17,205 nt of DNA from an uncultured Clostridia bacterium (GCA_904502225.1 CAJGDO010000026.1:1-17205), one strand, 5' to 3'. Positions 1-6,965 are shown, counted from the first letter of the stretch. Notes: generated from the letters alone by a model not told the origin. Program-made: numbers and translations.

Positions 1-30
1 AAGTCCCATAAAAAACTTTCGATAATAACA

Positions 31-69
31 AAAAAACTCTTTCTACACAAAAGTGTAAAAAGAGTTTTT
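31..69 (-). terminator. Intrinsic terminator of tRNA-Leu
   Basis: An inverted repeat has arms at 32-48 and 53-69, with one C/A mismatch and an AAAA loop. Read on the minus strand, it begins immediately after the CCA end of the tRNA. It closes with a T-run (the A-run at 31-36). Position and shape both fit the transcription end of the tRNA gene. Confidence 0.8.
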
Positions 70-151
70 GGTGCGAAGGATGGGACTTGAACCCACACGG
101 ATAACCATACGCCCCTCAAACGTACGCGTCTGCCAATTCCGCCACCCTCGC
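69..151 (-). tRNA. tRNA-Leu (anticodon GAG)
   Basis: The minus strand folds as a class II tRNA of 83 nt with an encoded CCA. The acceptor stem pairs GCGAGGG with CCTTCGC, with one G-U pair. The D arm contains AATTGGCAGA. The anticodon loop is TTGAGGG, with GAG at 115-117. There is a short variable arm (about TGG-TTA-TCC), and the T loop is TTCAAGT. Anticodon GAG reads CUC and CUU leucine codons. A terminator follows directly, so the tRNA appears to be transcribed alone from its own promoter. Confidence 0.96.
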
Positions 152-165
152 AAGTTAGCCTTTAT

Positions 166-194
166 ATATTACTCAAAAAAAATTTATTTGTCAA
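166..194 (-). promoter_or_regulatory. Promoter of tRNA-Leu
   Basis: Minus strand: a perfect TTGACA (-35) at 189-194, a 17-nt spacer, and TAATAT (-10) at 166-171. The predicted start near 159 leaves about 8 nt of 5' leader before the tRNA. The -35 box lies inside the last codons of the upstream transglycosylase gene (CTT GAC AAA TAA). Confidence 0.7.
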
Positions 195-798
195 GAATTT
201 TATTATATAATTTATTATATTTTTTTGTGTTTCGCTTGATTTTTTTAATATATTCTCTGCTTTCATTAAAAGGTATATGTTTTAGGCTTTTTCCATCGGT
301 ACTAAAATTTTTATCGTATAGCCATTTTAGGACGTTTCCCTCGCCTGCATTATAAGCGACAAGTGCTGTTTCCATATTTTCAAATTTTAAATGCAAATAT
401 TTTAGATAATAGCAACCAAACTTTATATTTATTTCTGGGTTTGTTAATTGATATTCTTTTTCGCCCAAATTGGTTGCGATATACTTTGCCGTTGAATTAG
501 TTATTTGCATAAGCCCCACCGCCCCTGCACTGCTTACCGCATTTTTATCAAAATTGCTTTCGGTTTTAATAACTGCAAAAACAAGCGACCGCTCTAAATT
601 ATATTTATCGGCATACTTAAAGACTTGTTCTTTATAAGACAATGGGTAAACCACTTGTTTTAGATATAAGTTTGACAAAGTTGCTATCCCCACGCACAAA
701 AAAAGTGACAGCGAAACCATTATTAAAACTTTATAAACAATTTTTAAGCATAAGTTTTTAATCATAAAATCTATAATATTATACGCAAACATAACCAT
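184..798 (-). CDS. Membrane-anchored lytic transglycosylase (SLT domain, GH23)
   Basis: A 204-residue protein predicted to cleave the MurNAc-GlcNAc bond of peptidoglycan outside the membrane, leaving 1,6-anhydro ends. One hydrophobic segment (about residues 22-46) would anchor it. The SLT domain fills the rest: the catalytic Glu is E80 in VIKTESNF, followed by AGAVGLMQI, and AYNAGEGN at about 148-155. This order matches the Slt/MltE-type family. The frame extends to a TTG at 822, but the best -10 box (832-837) would start transcription at about 825, so the ATG at 798 is preferred. No candidate start has a clear Shine-Dalgarno; M12 (ATG at 765) is another option and gives a more typical signal-anchor N-terminus. 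The gene ends in the tRNA-Leu promoter. Function is confident; the start is not. Confidence 0.88.
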   Translation of the reverse strand: MVMFAYNIIDFMIKNLCLKIVYKVLIMVSLSLFLCVGIATLSNLYLKQVVYPLSYKEQVFKYADKYNLERSLVFAVIKTESNFDKNAVSSAGAVGLMQITNSTAKYIATNLGEKEYQLTNPEINIKFGCYYLKYLHLKFENMETALVAYNAGEGNVLKWLYDKNFSTDGKSLKHIPFNESREYIKKIKRNTKKYNKLYNKILDK

Positions 799-831
799 TT
801 TTAACGATAAAAGAAAAACCAATTTGACAAT

Positions 832-837
832 ATTATA
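832..837 (-). promoter_or_regulatory. Possible -10 box for the lytic transglycosylase
   Basis: A perfect TATAAT on the minus strand in the divergent gap, with no convincing -35 box 16-18 nt upstream. It would start transcription near 825. Confidence 0.35.
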
Positions 838-881
838 TGAATTACGATATTTTTTCTCTATTAGGTTGCTTTTTCTTATAG

Positions 882-887
882 TATAAT
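882..887 (+). promoter_or_regulatory. Possible -10 box for the SH3-like secreted protein
   Basis: A perfect TATAAT 28 nt before the ATG at 915. No good -35 or TGn extension is visible, so it is only a candidate. With the opposite box at 832-837, it suggests two divergent promoters in the 90-bp gap. Confidence 0.35.
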
Positions 888-914
888 CAACTTCACTATC
901 GATAAAGGTGAATT

Positions 915-1640
915 ATGCGAAGATTAAGTTTTTTTATTGTATACATCATATATATAATGCAGAGTTTTTGTTTAACCCAAACGGCAATAGCACAAGTTGG
1001 GCAAGATTATAAGCGTGTTATAACACAAGACACACCGTTTTTTTCAAGCGTGCTTGATAAAACCCCGTTATTTTATTTGCCTTACACCTATTACGTTAAG
1101 GAATTAGAGCAAGTTGGCGAATTTTCGCACGTGGAAATACACGGCGATGGCGGGCAAATTGCCATTGACGGATTTGTTCCAACCGATATGCTCTTTTTTG
1201 ACGGGCAACAGGTTTTATACCCTTACTTAAACCTAAAAATCAAGACGCTTAACACAACGCTTTTATATTTAGATGCCGACCTTTTAACGCCATCACAATA
1301 CGTTTTTGCCCAAAGAGAACTGACCTATTACGGCGAATTTTCGGGCGAACAAGGCAAGGTTTTTTACGTTTCTTATAACAACCGTTTAGGGTACGTTAAA
1401 GAGACGGATATTTACCCTTTCACTGTTAGCAACCACCCAAATGAATTGACTTTTTTACCAAACGACAACGTGCAAAAAAGCGAGAAAAAAGCAAGCGAAA
1501 AAGACTTTTTTTCTGTCAAGTTTATAATAATAGCCTGCTTGGTTTTCGCAGGCCTTTTTGCACTTTTTATCGCACTTAACAACAAAAGTAAAAAACAAAA
1601 TTTTTTGTATTACGAAGAAAACGATTACGAAAACTATTAA
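915..1640 (+). CDS. Secreted SH3-like protein with C-terminal membrane anchor, unknown function
   Basis: 241 residues. The N-terminus is a signal peptide (MRR, hydrophobic core, probable cleavage after TAIA, residue 26). Residues about 30-95 and 100-180 look like two beta-rich SH3-like units, the second ending NNRLGYVKETDIYPF. A Lys/Glu/Ser linker leads to one transmembrane helix (about 203-221), a KSKK stop-transfer, and a short acidic, Tyr/Asn-rich cytoplasmic tail (EENDYENY). This predicts a type I membrane protein with its SH3-like part facing the cell wall. The start has a good ribosome site (AAAGGTGA, 4-6 nt before ATG). The same SH3-plus-anchor ending occurs in the large protein at 2437-5007. 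Wall binding is inferred from the SH3-like fold and the neighbouring transglycosylase; no named family was recognised. Confidence 0.75.
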   Translation: MRRLSFFIVYIIYIMQSFCLTQTAIAQVGQDYKRVITQDTPFFSSVLDKTPLFYLPYTYYVKELEQVGEFSHVEIHGDGGQIAIDGFVPTDMLFFDGQQVLYPYLNLKIKTLNTTLLYLDADLLTPSQYVFAQRELTYYGEFSGEQGKVFYVSYNNRLGYVKETDIYPFTVSNHPNELTFLPNDNVQKSEKKASEKDFFSVKFIIIACLVFAGLFALFIALNNKSKKQNFLYYEENDYENY

Positions 1641-1668
1641 GCAGATAAACTAATCGTTTTATTTTTTT
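1618..1668 (+). terminator. Possible terminator in the convergent overlap
   Basis: Perfect 10-bp arms at 1618-1627 (AAAACGATTA) and 1651-1660, a 23-nt loop, then A and seven Ts on the plus strand. It spans the stop codon of the plus-strand gene and lies within the last codons of the minus-strand gene. The stem is AT-rich and the loop long, so efficiency is uncertain. Confidence 0.5.
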
Positions 1669-2158
1669 GCGTTTGCTTTTCTTTTTTGCTTTTGTTCTTT
1701 TTTGACTGTGTTTCGTAAATTTCCACTCTTTTTAACAACTCAACAAAAAAACTTGTGGTTAAACAGTTTTTCTCAAACCATTCATCAGTTAGCCCCACTC
1801 TATCAAATAAAAGTGAAAGTCTGTTTGCGATTACCACTTGTCTTCTAAAATAACTTCTGCTTTCATAATCAAAGCCCACAAAATATTCTTTTGGTTTTTG
1901 CCTAAAATACTTATAATCTAAACAGTCCAATTCAAACGCTGTCAACTTGTTTAACGCCCTTTCGGTCATTTGTTTAAGTTCTATAAGTGCAATTTTTTGA
2001 GCCGTAAAATTAAGTATTTTTTCGCACTGCTCTATGCAAGGTGAATAATCAATGATTGACGATAACGCCTTGCGTTCAACAAAGTCATCAATCTGTTCTT
2101 TTACCGTTTCAATGTTTGCGTATGCATAAAGCACGGTCTTGGTGTAAATTAATTTCAT
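1637..2158 (-). CDS. Unknown protein with sigma-region-4-like helix-turn-helix
   Basis: 173 residues, mostly helical. The middle (about 68-120) reads LTAFELDCLDYKYF, then EYFVGFDYESRSYFRRQ, then a helix ending in DRVGLTDEWF. This has the layout of sigma-70 region 4 or phage ArpU-like HTH proteins: a helix, a short turn, then a recognition helix with Ser-Arg-Ser-Tyr-Phe-Arg-Arg. The C-terminus is a Lys/Gln/Asn-rich tail. The frame opens with an ATG at 2173, but an AAGGAGA at 2164-2170 lies between the two Met codons and sits 5 nt before the ATG at 2158, which is therefore the better start. Its stop overlaps the stop of the convergent gene by 4 nt. The promoter carries a LexA box, so SOS control is predicted. 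DNA binding is inferred from the fold only; partner and role are unknown. Confidence 0.75.
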   Translation of the reverse strand: MKLIYTKTVLYAYANIETVKEQIDDFVERKALSSIIDYSPCIEQCEKILNFTAQKIALIELKQMTERALNKLTAFELDCLDYKYFRQKPKEYFVGFDYESRSYFRRQVVIANRLSLLFDRVGLTDEWFEKNCLTTSFFVELLKRVEIYETQSKKNKSKKEKQTQKNKTISLSA

Positions 2159-2201
2159 ATGTGTCTCCTTCATACTTTAACTTTTGCATCGATGCCACTT
2201 T

Positions 2202-2230
2202 ATTTTATTACCTGATTTTTCCAAAGTCAA
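2202..2230 (-). promoter_or_regulatory. Second, proximal promoter of the HTH gene
   Basis: Minus strand: TTGACT at 2225-2230, a 17-nt spacer, and TAAAAT at 2202-2207. The start would be near 2195, giving a 37-nt leader with the AAGGAGA site. It lies downstream of the LexA box, so it may give LexA-independent basal expression. Confidence 0.55.
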
Positions 2231-2249
2231 TGTTATATGTCTTAAAATC

Positions 2250-2263
2250 CGAACATTTGTTCG
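2250..2263 (-). promoter_or_regulatory. LexA (DinR) operator / SOS box
   Basis: On the minus strand the 14 bases are CGAACAAATGTTCG. They match the Bacillus-type LexA consensus CGAACRNRYGTTYC at every position except the last, and have perfect CGAAC/GTTCG arms. The box sits at the predicted start point of the distal minus-strand promoter (2271-2298), the usual place for a LexA operator. Confidence 0.75.
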
Positions 2264-2270
2264 TGTTTTT

Positions 2271-2298
2271 CTTATATAATATTATCGTATTATGTCAA
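2271..2298 (-). promoter_or_regulatory. Distal, LexA-overlapped promoter of the HTH gene
   Basis: Minus strand: a perfect TTGACA at 2293-2298, a 16-nt spacer, and TATAAG at 2271-2276. Transcription would start at about 2264, directly beside the LexA box at 2250-2263, leaving a leader of about 105 nt before the ATG at 2158. LexA binding there would block initiation or clearance. Confidence 0.65.
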
Positions 2299-2400
2299 CT
2301 TTTGTCATATTTGAAAAATTTGTAATTTTAGGGCGAAAAAACGGGGGATTTTGGCTAAAAAAAGCGGATAAATAATTTTTTAATAAAATTATTAAATATA

Positions 2401-2429
2401 ATGACAAATTATGAATTATGTGTTAAAAT
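2401..2429 (+). promoter_or_regulatory. Promoter of the large surface protein (implies a leaderless mRNA)
   Basis: ATGACA at 2401-2406 (one mismatch to TTGACA), a 17-nt spacer, and TAAAAT at 2424-2429 preceded by TG (extended -10, TGTTAAAAT). The expected start is 2436-2437, which is the ATG of the gene at 2437 itself. Confidence 0.6.
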
Positions 2430-2436
2430 GGTTAGT

Positions 2437-5007
2437 ATGAAAGTACAAATTTTAAGAAAAACTAGAACTATATTGATTACGATTTTGTCAGTGTTGCTCG
2501 CACTTTGCACCTTTTTGTTTGCAAAGGCTTTTAGTGTTGCAAAAGCCGACCAAATTATATCTAACAACTTTTTGCCTCAAACAGAATTAGAGTACACTGA
2601 GTTAATTTCGCCTATTGACGTTTACTATGACCAAACGGTTTGCGCGATTGCAGATGAAACTCAAAAACTTTTTATTCATTATAACGGCACTTGGTTATCA
2701 CCTTTGACTGATTTTCAAGCGATTAAACAAGTTAAAAAGTTAAACGATAAAGACTTGCTCGTTTCTAATTCAGGTAGTATTTATAAAGTTGATTTAACTC
2801 AATTAACGGACAGTCCACAAACGGCAAAAACACCTTTAACCGATGGTTCAAACAATATTGGTGGAAACTTTTTTGATATTAACGACAATTATTTGGTTGC
2901 AACTTATAGCACGGTTTGTTTAGTTTATAGCCAAACTGAAAACGGCTTTGCATTTTTTGATACCTTTACAGTTAAGGACTCTACCCCTGTTGCAATAAAC
3001 CAAAACAACCAAATTTTCTTTGTTGATAGCAATGGTATTGCAATTTACGATACTTTAACTAAAAAATACCTTTCTTTATGTAAAGGCGTGTTCCCAAGCA
3101 AAATGATTGCGAACGATAATTTTATTTATTATATTGCTGGAAACGATATTTTTATGCTTTCAACAGCAGGTAGCGACCCTATCAAATTGAGCATTAGTGA
3201 TATTGACGCTGATTTTGACCTTGGTGTTTTAACCACCCCCGTTGCAATTTCTTTTAAGGGTGAAAATCTTCTTATAACCGACCAAAACACTATTCAAGAA
3301 TATAAGATTGAAAATCAAACGCTTACCTTTACGGGTTTTGCAATTGCAAAAAATAAAACTGCTTTTAATAGAGTTTCACAAAACGCAACCGAAATTGAAA
3401 AAACAAATAAAAACGTTGCAGTTTTGGACAATTATAAATTGACTGTTTATACTAATAACAATATTGTTAATAGATATTCAAGGGAAAATTACAAAAACTA
3501 TTTGATTGAAGATTTAATTCTTGACCAAATTTCCCCTTCTTCTTTTGCACTTGGCGAACAAAACGCTTTGCTACTTTATAATCCTGCCACACCAGAAAAA
3601 TTTGTTGCGCTTTTAGACTTTACTAAACAGAATTATTATTTATCTAATAGACTTTCTTTGGCAGTGGACTCTGTTATTCGCGACGTTTGTTATCAAAGTG
3701 GATATTACTACTTATTATGCGATAATGGTAATGCGCCACAACACATTTATAAAGCAAGCGCAAGTGCAGAAAGTCTTGACTTCGTTAAGATTGACTCTAA
3801 CGTCTCAGCAAACGAATTTACAAGTTTTAACGTGGATACTTACGGCAACGTTTATTTAGCAAATAAAACAACGGTTGCTAAATTAAACAAAGCAGATAAT
3901 TACACAGAACTTACCACAATAAGCACTTCGTTTAACAACGTTTCTAAATTACAATCCGACCTTTTAGGTAGATTATACGTTTTAGATAGTGGCAAAATTA
4001 AGCGTGTTGAAAACAACACCATAATTGATTATTCGGAAACAGAAATTAAGTCATTTGGCTTTGACTTTGTGGACGATAACGTTTATTACCTAACTAATAA
4101 CAGTGAAATGATTTTAAGTTCAATCGGCTTTGAAAACCTTTCTATTAACGACTTAAAAGTTAGTGAAAACTTTAATTTAACTAATCCACAAAACCAAATT
4201 AGTGCAAATGAAAACTTAGAGTTTTACACGGTTAAGGCTGGCGAAAACGCTTTCGTTGTTGAGTCAAGTCAAGCATTTATAACTAACGATAAGTTTGTTT
4301 ATAAATATTTGTCTTCTTATACGGATGAATACGTGTTAATATGCGCGATTGAATGCTTAAACGAACAACGCTTTTATGCACTTGCAAATCAAGATAGTTT
4401 TGTTTTAGTTGATAAAAACTTAGTTGAAAAGGTTGATAAGCAAAAAGATTTAGCCGTTAACCAAACTGCATTTATTACAACAAACGTTAATGCATATTAC
4501 CTACCTATAATCACTGCAAACGATACTTTTGCATTAAACGATGGCATTGAAAAAATCACCTTAAACAAAACGACTGAAATTAAGCCACAATTTAAGGTTA
4601 GTTTCTTGGGTTGCGATTATTACTATGCTGAGTTTACTGATAATGGTATTTCTAAGTTCGCCTATATCCCTTGCGACTTTACCATAGACGTTTTAACAGA
4701 AGATTTTACTTTTGATGAATTTACAACTGAAAGGGTTAATAAGACTTGGGTTTATAGCGATAGCGATATGCAAGAAGTTATTTATTCGCTAAACCAAAAT
4801 ACTTTGGTTAAGATTATTGAAAAGGGCGACAACGTTTGCAAAATTGGTTATTTAGATAACGGCGAATATAAAATCGGCTATATTTACACAAGCAAAATTA
4901 TCAACGAGCCTTCTGTTGCAATAAGAAATATATTGATTATTTTGGCAGTGCTTACTTGTGTGTTTACCTCTTCACTTTATTTTATACTTAAAAAGAAAAG
5001 AGCATAA
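2437..5007 (+). CDS. Large secreted propeller-like protein with SH3-like domain and C-terminal membrane anchor
   Basis: 856 residues from the ATG at 2437 (the frame opens at 2401). Residues 1-37 are a signal peptide (MKVQILRKTR, hydrophobic core, cleavage after AKA). About 40-700 is a long run of short beta-rich units of the type 'NVYLANKTTVAKLNKADNY' and 'GRLYVLDSGKIKRVENN', resembling NHL/beta-propeller blades. About 768-822 is SH3-like, ending EYKIGYIYTSKI. A transmembrane helix (about 831-851) and KKKRA close the protein. It should face outside, tethered to the membrane. No enzyme motif is visible, so a binding, scaffold or sensor role is likelier than catalysis. No ribosome site precedes 2401, 2428 or 2437. 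The start at 2437 is chosen because the best promoter overlaps the upstream Met codons and the signal peptide then begins in the usual way. A terminator follows 28 bases after the stop. Confidence 0.75.
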   Translation: MKVQILRKTRTILITILSVLLALCTFLFAKAFSVAKADQIISNNFLPQTELEYTELISPIDVYYDQTVCAIADETQKLFIHYNGTWLSPLTDFQAIKQVKKLNDKDLLVSNSGSIYKVDLTQLTDSPQTAKTPLTDGSNNIGGNFFDINDNYLVATYSTVCLVYSQTENGFAFFDTFTVKDSTPVAINQNNQIFFVDSNGIAIYDTLTKKYLSLCKGVFPSKMIANDNFIYYIAGNDIFMLSTAGSDPIKLSISDIDADFDLGVLTTPVAISFKGENLLITDQNTIQEYKIENQTLTFTGFAIAKNKTAFNRVSQNATEIEKTNKNVAVLDNYKLTVYTNNNIVNRYSRENYKNYLIEDLILDQISPSSFALGEQNALLLYNPATPEKFVALLDFTKQNYYLSNRLSLAVDSVIRDVCYQSGYYYLLCDNGNAPQHIYKASASAESLDFVKIDSNVSANEFTSFNVDTYGNVYLANKTTVAKLNKADNYTELTTISTSFNNVSKLQSDLLGRLYVLDSGKIKRVENNTIIDYSETEIKSFGFDFVDDNVYYLTNNSEMILSSIGFENLSINDLKVSENFNLTNPQNQISANENLEFYTVKAGENAFVVESSQAFITNDKFVYKYLSSYTDEYVLICAIECLNEQRFYALANQDSFVLVDKNLVEKVDKQKDLAVNQTAFITTNVNAYYLPIITANDTFALNDGIEKITLNKTTEIKPQFKVSFLGCDYYYAEFTDNGISKFAYIPCDFTIDVLTEDFTFDEFTTERVNKTWVYSDSDMQEVIYSLNQNTLVKIIEKGDNVCKIGYLDNGEYKIGYIYTSKIINEPSVAIRNILIILAVLTCVFTSSLYFILKKKRA

Positions 5008-5034
5008 ACTTTGATTAAACCAAAAAAATAAAAC

Positions 5035-5065
5035 AAAAAATCCTCTTGAAAAAGAGGATTTTTTT
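5035..5065. terminator. Bidirectional terminator between convergent genes
   Basis: AAAAAATCCTCTT and AAGAGGATTTTTT arms (5035-5047, 5052-5064) around a GAAA loop, with U-tracts possible on both strands. It can serve the large plus-strand gene and the minus-strand ssb-like operon that ends at 5089. Confidence 0.9.
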
Positions 5066-5088
5066 ATTGTTCCTTTTTATATTATATC

Positions 5089-5787
5089 TTAATCAACATA
5101 AACGTTTTGTTCGCTACCGTGCATAAGCCCTAAAGTGTTAAACTCTTCATCAACGTCAAAACTTTCGGCATTTTCATAGGCGGCAAGTTTGCTTATAGAA
5201 ACTTCATAAGCGGTCAAAGTCCTAACGTCGTCATCAGTTATTTTCTTTTGATATTCCCTACTTTGAATTCTGCCACTTACGGCAATCTTTTCGCCAACGG
5301 CAAGATTTTTTGCAAACCTTGCGTTTCTTCCCCACGCTATACAAGGGATATAATCGGACTTATTATAAGACCTGTTGACCGCTATTAAAACGTCTGCTAT
5401 TTCCCTATTAAAAGGCGTTGTCCTGTAAATTGGTGGCTTACAAATATAACCCGTTAAGACAATGCTGTTTGGGTTTCGCATTGGGCTGTCATCTAAAAGT
5501 TCCCTTACAAAAACTGTTAGCATAAGTTTGCTTTTTCCGTCAACTAACTTGTTATAACTTCTGAATTGACCAAGAGCGTTTATCGTGACGCCAACTTTTA
5601 AGTCCTTGTCGCTTATAAGTCTTTCGGATATGGTTATGGGCAAAATATCGCCCTGACCCGACAAGCGTTTTACAAGCACGTTCATTTCGTAAAAGCCTTC
5701 GCCATAAACTTCGTGTGAAAATTCTGCGTTTGTGACAATTTCGCCACTGACGAAAACTTTATTGTTTTTTTCTGCTAAATAGTTCAT
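5089..5787 (-). CDS. Tandem OB-fold, SSB-like single-stranded DNA-binding protein
   Basis: 232 residues in two OB-fold halves. The second (about 105-210) carries the SSB signature: NSIVLTGYI, KPPIYRTTPFNREIADVLIAVNRSY, DYIPCIAWGRNARFAKNL, GEKIAVSGRIQSREY. The first (about 8-95) has the same strand order (NKVFVSGEI..., INALGQFRSYNK) but is much more divergent. Canonical SSB has one OB fold and an acidic DDD(I/L)PF tip. Here the tail is acidic but ends EQNVYVD, without that tip, so this is probably an accessory SSB-like protein rather than the housekeeping SSB. The open frame runs to 5841, but GGAGGAA at 5794-5800 sits 6 nt before the ATG at 5787. That start also removes the overlap with the upstream deacetylase gene, leaving a 22-nt gap. 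The two genes are likely co-transcribed. Confidence 0.82.
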   Translation of the reverse strand: MNYLAEKNNKVFVSGEIVTNAEFSHEVYGEGFYEMNVLVKRLSGQGDILPITISERLISDKDLKVGVTINALGQFRSYNKLVDGKSKLMLTVFVRELLDDSPMRNPNSIVLTGYICKPPIYRTTPFNREIADVLIAVNRSYNKSDYIPCIAWGRNARFAKNLAVGEKIAVSGRIQSREYQKKITDDDVRTLTAYEVSISKLAAYENAESFDVDEEFNTLGLMHGSEQNVYVD

Positions 5788-5809
5788 ATATATTTCCTCC
5801 AAAGAATTT

Positions 5810-6577
5810 CTATAAGTATTGAATTTGCGTTCCATCGGCACGCATTTTATAATTGCTTTTATATATTAATTTGCCAATAGGAACAAACTGATAGCCACGG
5901 CTTTTTAACTCGCTGATTATTATAGGTAAAGCCTCTGCCGTGTGCAAGCCTTGATTATGGAATAGCACGATAGAGCCGTTATCGACCTTGCCTATCACAC
6001 GCTTTGCAATCTCGTTTGCCGAAAGGTTTTTCCAATCCAAACTGTCCACGTCCCACTGAATTGTAAATAAATTAAGTTCTCTTGCCGTTCTTATCAAGTT
6101 ATCGTTATAATCGCCGTAAGGGGCACGGAAAAGTTCAACCTTTTTTCCTGTTATATCTTCAATGATTTTTGTAGATGACGATAACTCTTTTATAATGGTT
6201 TGTTTGTCAAGTTTGCTCATATATGGGTGGGTTGCCGAGTGAGTGCCAAGTTCATGCCCTAAATCGCTTATTTTCTTTATGTAATCTGGGTTTTTCTTTG
6301 CCCAAAATTCAACCGTGAAAAAGGTGCATTTAACATCTTCCTTTTCCATAATCTCTAAAAGTTTATCGGTATAGTCCGTTCCCCAAGCACAGTCAAAAGA
6401 AATTGATATCTTTTTCTCGTCCGTTTCCACCCTGTATATAGGAAGTTCTCTAACCGCATACCCGAAAAAAACTTGGTGAGCATCGGTAGAACTAAAGATA
6501 ACCGAGCATATTATTAGTGCAAGCGTAAACGCAATAGCCGTGAACACGGTTTTCTTTTTTAATACGGTAAAATACAT
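5810..6577 (-). CDS. PdaB-like polysaccharide deacetylase (NodB domain)
   Basis: 255 residues. An N-terminal membrane anchor (about 10-30) places the domain outside. NodB motifs in order: SFDCAWG (catalytic-base Asp D62), HSATHP (metal-binding H113 and H117), RAPYGDYN (R151 onward), QWDVDSLDW (174-182), LFHN (H207). These are the elements of carbohydrate esterase family 4, which removes N-acetyl groups from GlcNAc or MurNAc polymers. The second Asp of the usual TFDD is Cys, as in PdaB-type members with an FDxxWG motif, so it is not read as a defect. In Bacillus, PdaB acts in the spore cortex; whether this organism sporulates cannot be told from here. The start has AAGGGGA about 11 nt upstream, a rather long spacing. 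It is first in a likely two-gene unit with the SSB-like gene. No clear promoter was found upstream. Confidence 0.88.
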   Translation of the reverse strand: MYFTVLKKKTVFTAIAFTLALIICSVIFSSTDAHQVFFGYAVRELPIYRVETDEKKISISFDCAWGTDYTDKLLEIMEKEDVKCTFFTVEFWAKKNPDYIKKISDLGHELGTHSATHPYMSKLDKQTIIKELSSSTKIIEDITGKKVELFRAPYGDYNDNLIRTARELNLFTIQWDVDSLDWKNLSANEIAKRVIGKVDNGSIVLFHNQGLHTAEALPIIISELKSRGYQFVPIGKLIYKSNYKMRADGTQIQYL

Positions 6578-6696
6578 TATAAACTTTTCCCCTTGTCAGT
6601 TTTTGTAAATTGTTGTATAAATTGAAATATCTTTGTCGGCTCAAAATTCCTGCCTTTACTTTTGTATATGAACTATTTTTAAAAATTATGATAAAT

Positions 6697-6733
6697 AAAA
6701 AACCAGCAGGTAATTTTACCCGCTGGCTTTTTA
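6697..6733 (-). terminator. Terminator of the PerR operon
   Basis: CCAGC-A-GGTAA / TTACC-C-GCTGG stem (6703-6726) with a 2-base loop and one A/C mismatch. On the minus strand it ends in a T-run (A-run at 6697-6702), just after the BFD-like gene stop at 6744. The plus strand also has a short T-run. Confidence 0.9.
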
Positions 6734-6743
6734 AAAGTTTTTA

Positions 6744-6956
6744 TTAATTTAACCCGTTATGTAAAAAATCAGAAATAATTTTGATAATCTTGTCGTGACA
6801 ACCACCACAACCGGTTGAACAACCCGTTATCTTTTGCACTTCGCTGAATTCTTTTTCAACGTCTTCAAATCTTTGGTTATTCTTTAGTGCATCTTCAATG
6901 TCAAACAAACTAACTTGTTTGCAATTACATATAATTTTGTTTTCTTTATATTCCAT
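6744..6956 (-). CDS. BFD-like [2Fe-2S] protein
   Basis: 70 residues matching the bacterioferritin-associated-ferredoxin (BFD, Fer2_BFD) fold: C10-N-C12 near the start, then CSTGCGGC with C50-G-G-C53 as the CxxC half. C46 is an additional Cys just before it. Four of these would ligate one [2Fe-2S] cluster, so the role is probably electron transfer. In other bacteria the domain also serves iron release from bacterioferritin or is part of larger redox enzymes. The frame can start at a TTG (6962), but TAGGAG gives 6-nt spacing to the ATG at 6956, so that is used. The AGGAG overlaps the rubredoxin stop codon, so the two are translationally adjacent. It is the last gene of the operon. Confidence 0.85.
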   Translation of the reverse strand: MEYKENKIICNCKQVSLFDIEDALKNNQRFEDVEKEFSEVQKITGCSTGCGGCHDKIIKIISDFLHNGLN

Positions 6957-6965
6957 TTTCAACTC

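Noticed and set aside
1..10. The first bases (AAGTCCCAT) resemble a tRNA T-arm
   Set aside because: There is no acceptor stem or CCA after it, and the rest of a tRNA would lie outside the window; too short to support.
2275..2280. TATAAT on the plus strand next to the LexA box as a promoter for the large surface protein
   Set aside because: No -35 box lies at a usable distance (nearest TTGTTC is 12 nt away); the minus-strand promoter and the 2401-2429 promoter are much better. A weak TTGTTC-N17-TATTAT alternative remains.
5810..6577. Cys in place of the second Asp of the NodB TFDD motif as a sign of an inactive deacetylase
   Set aside because: PdaB-type members have an FDxxWG motif in this place, so the change is expected for the subgroup.
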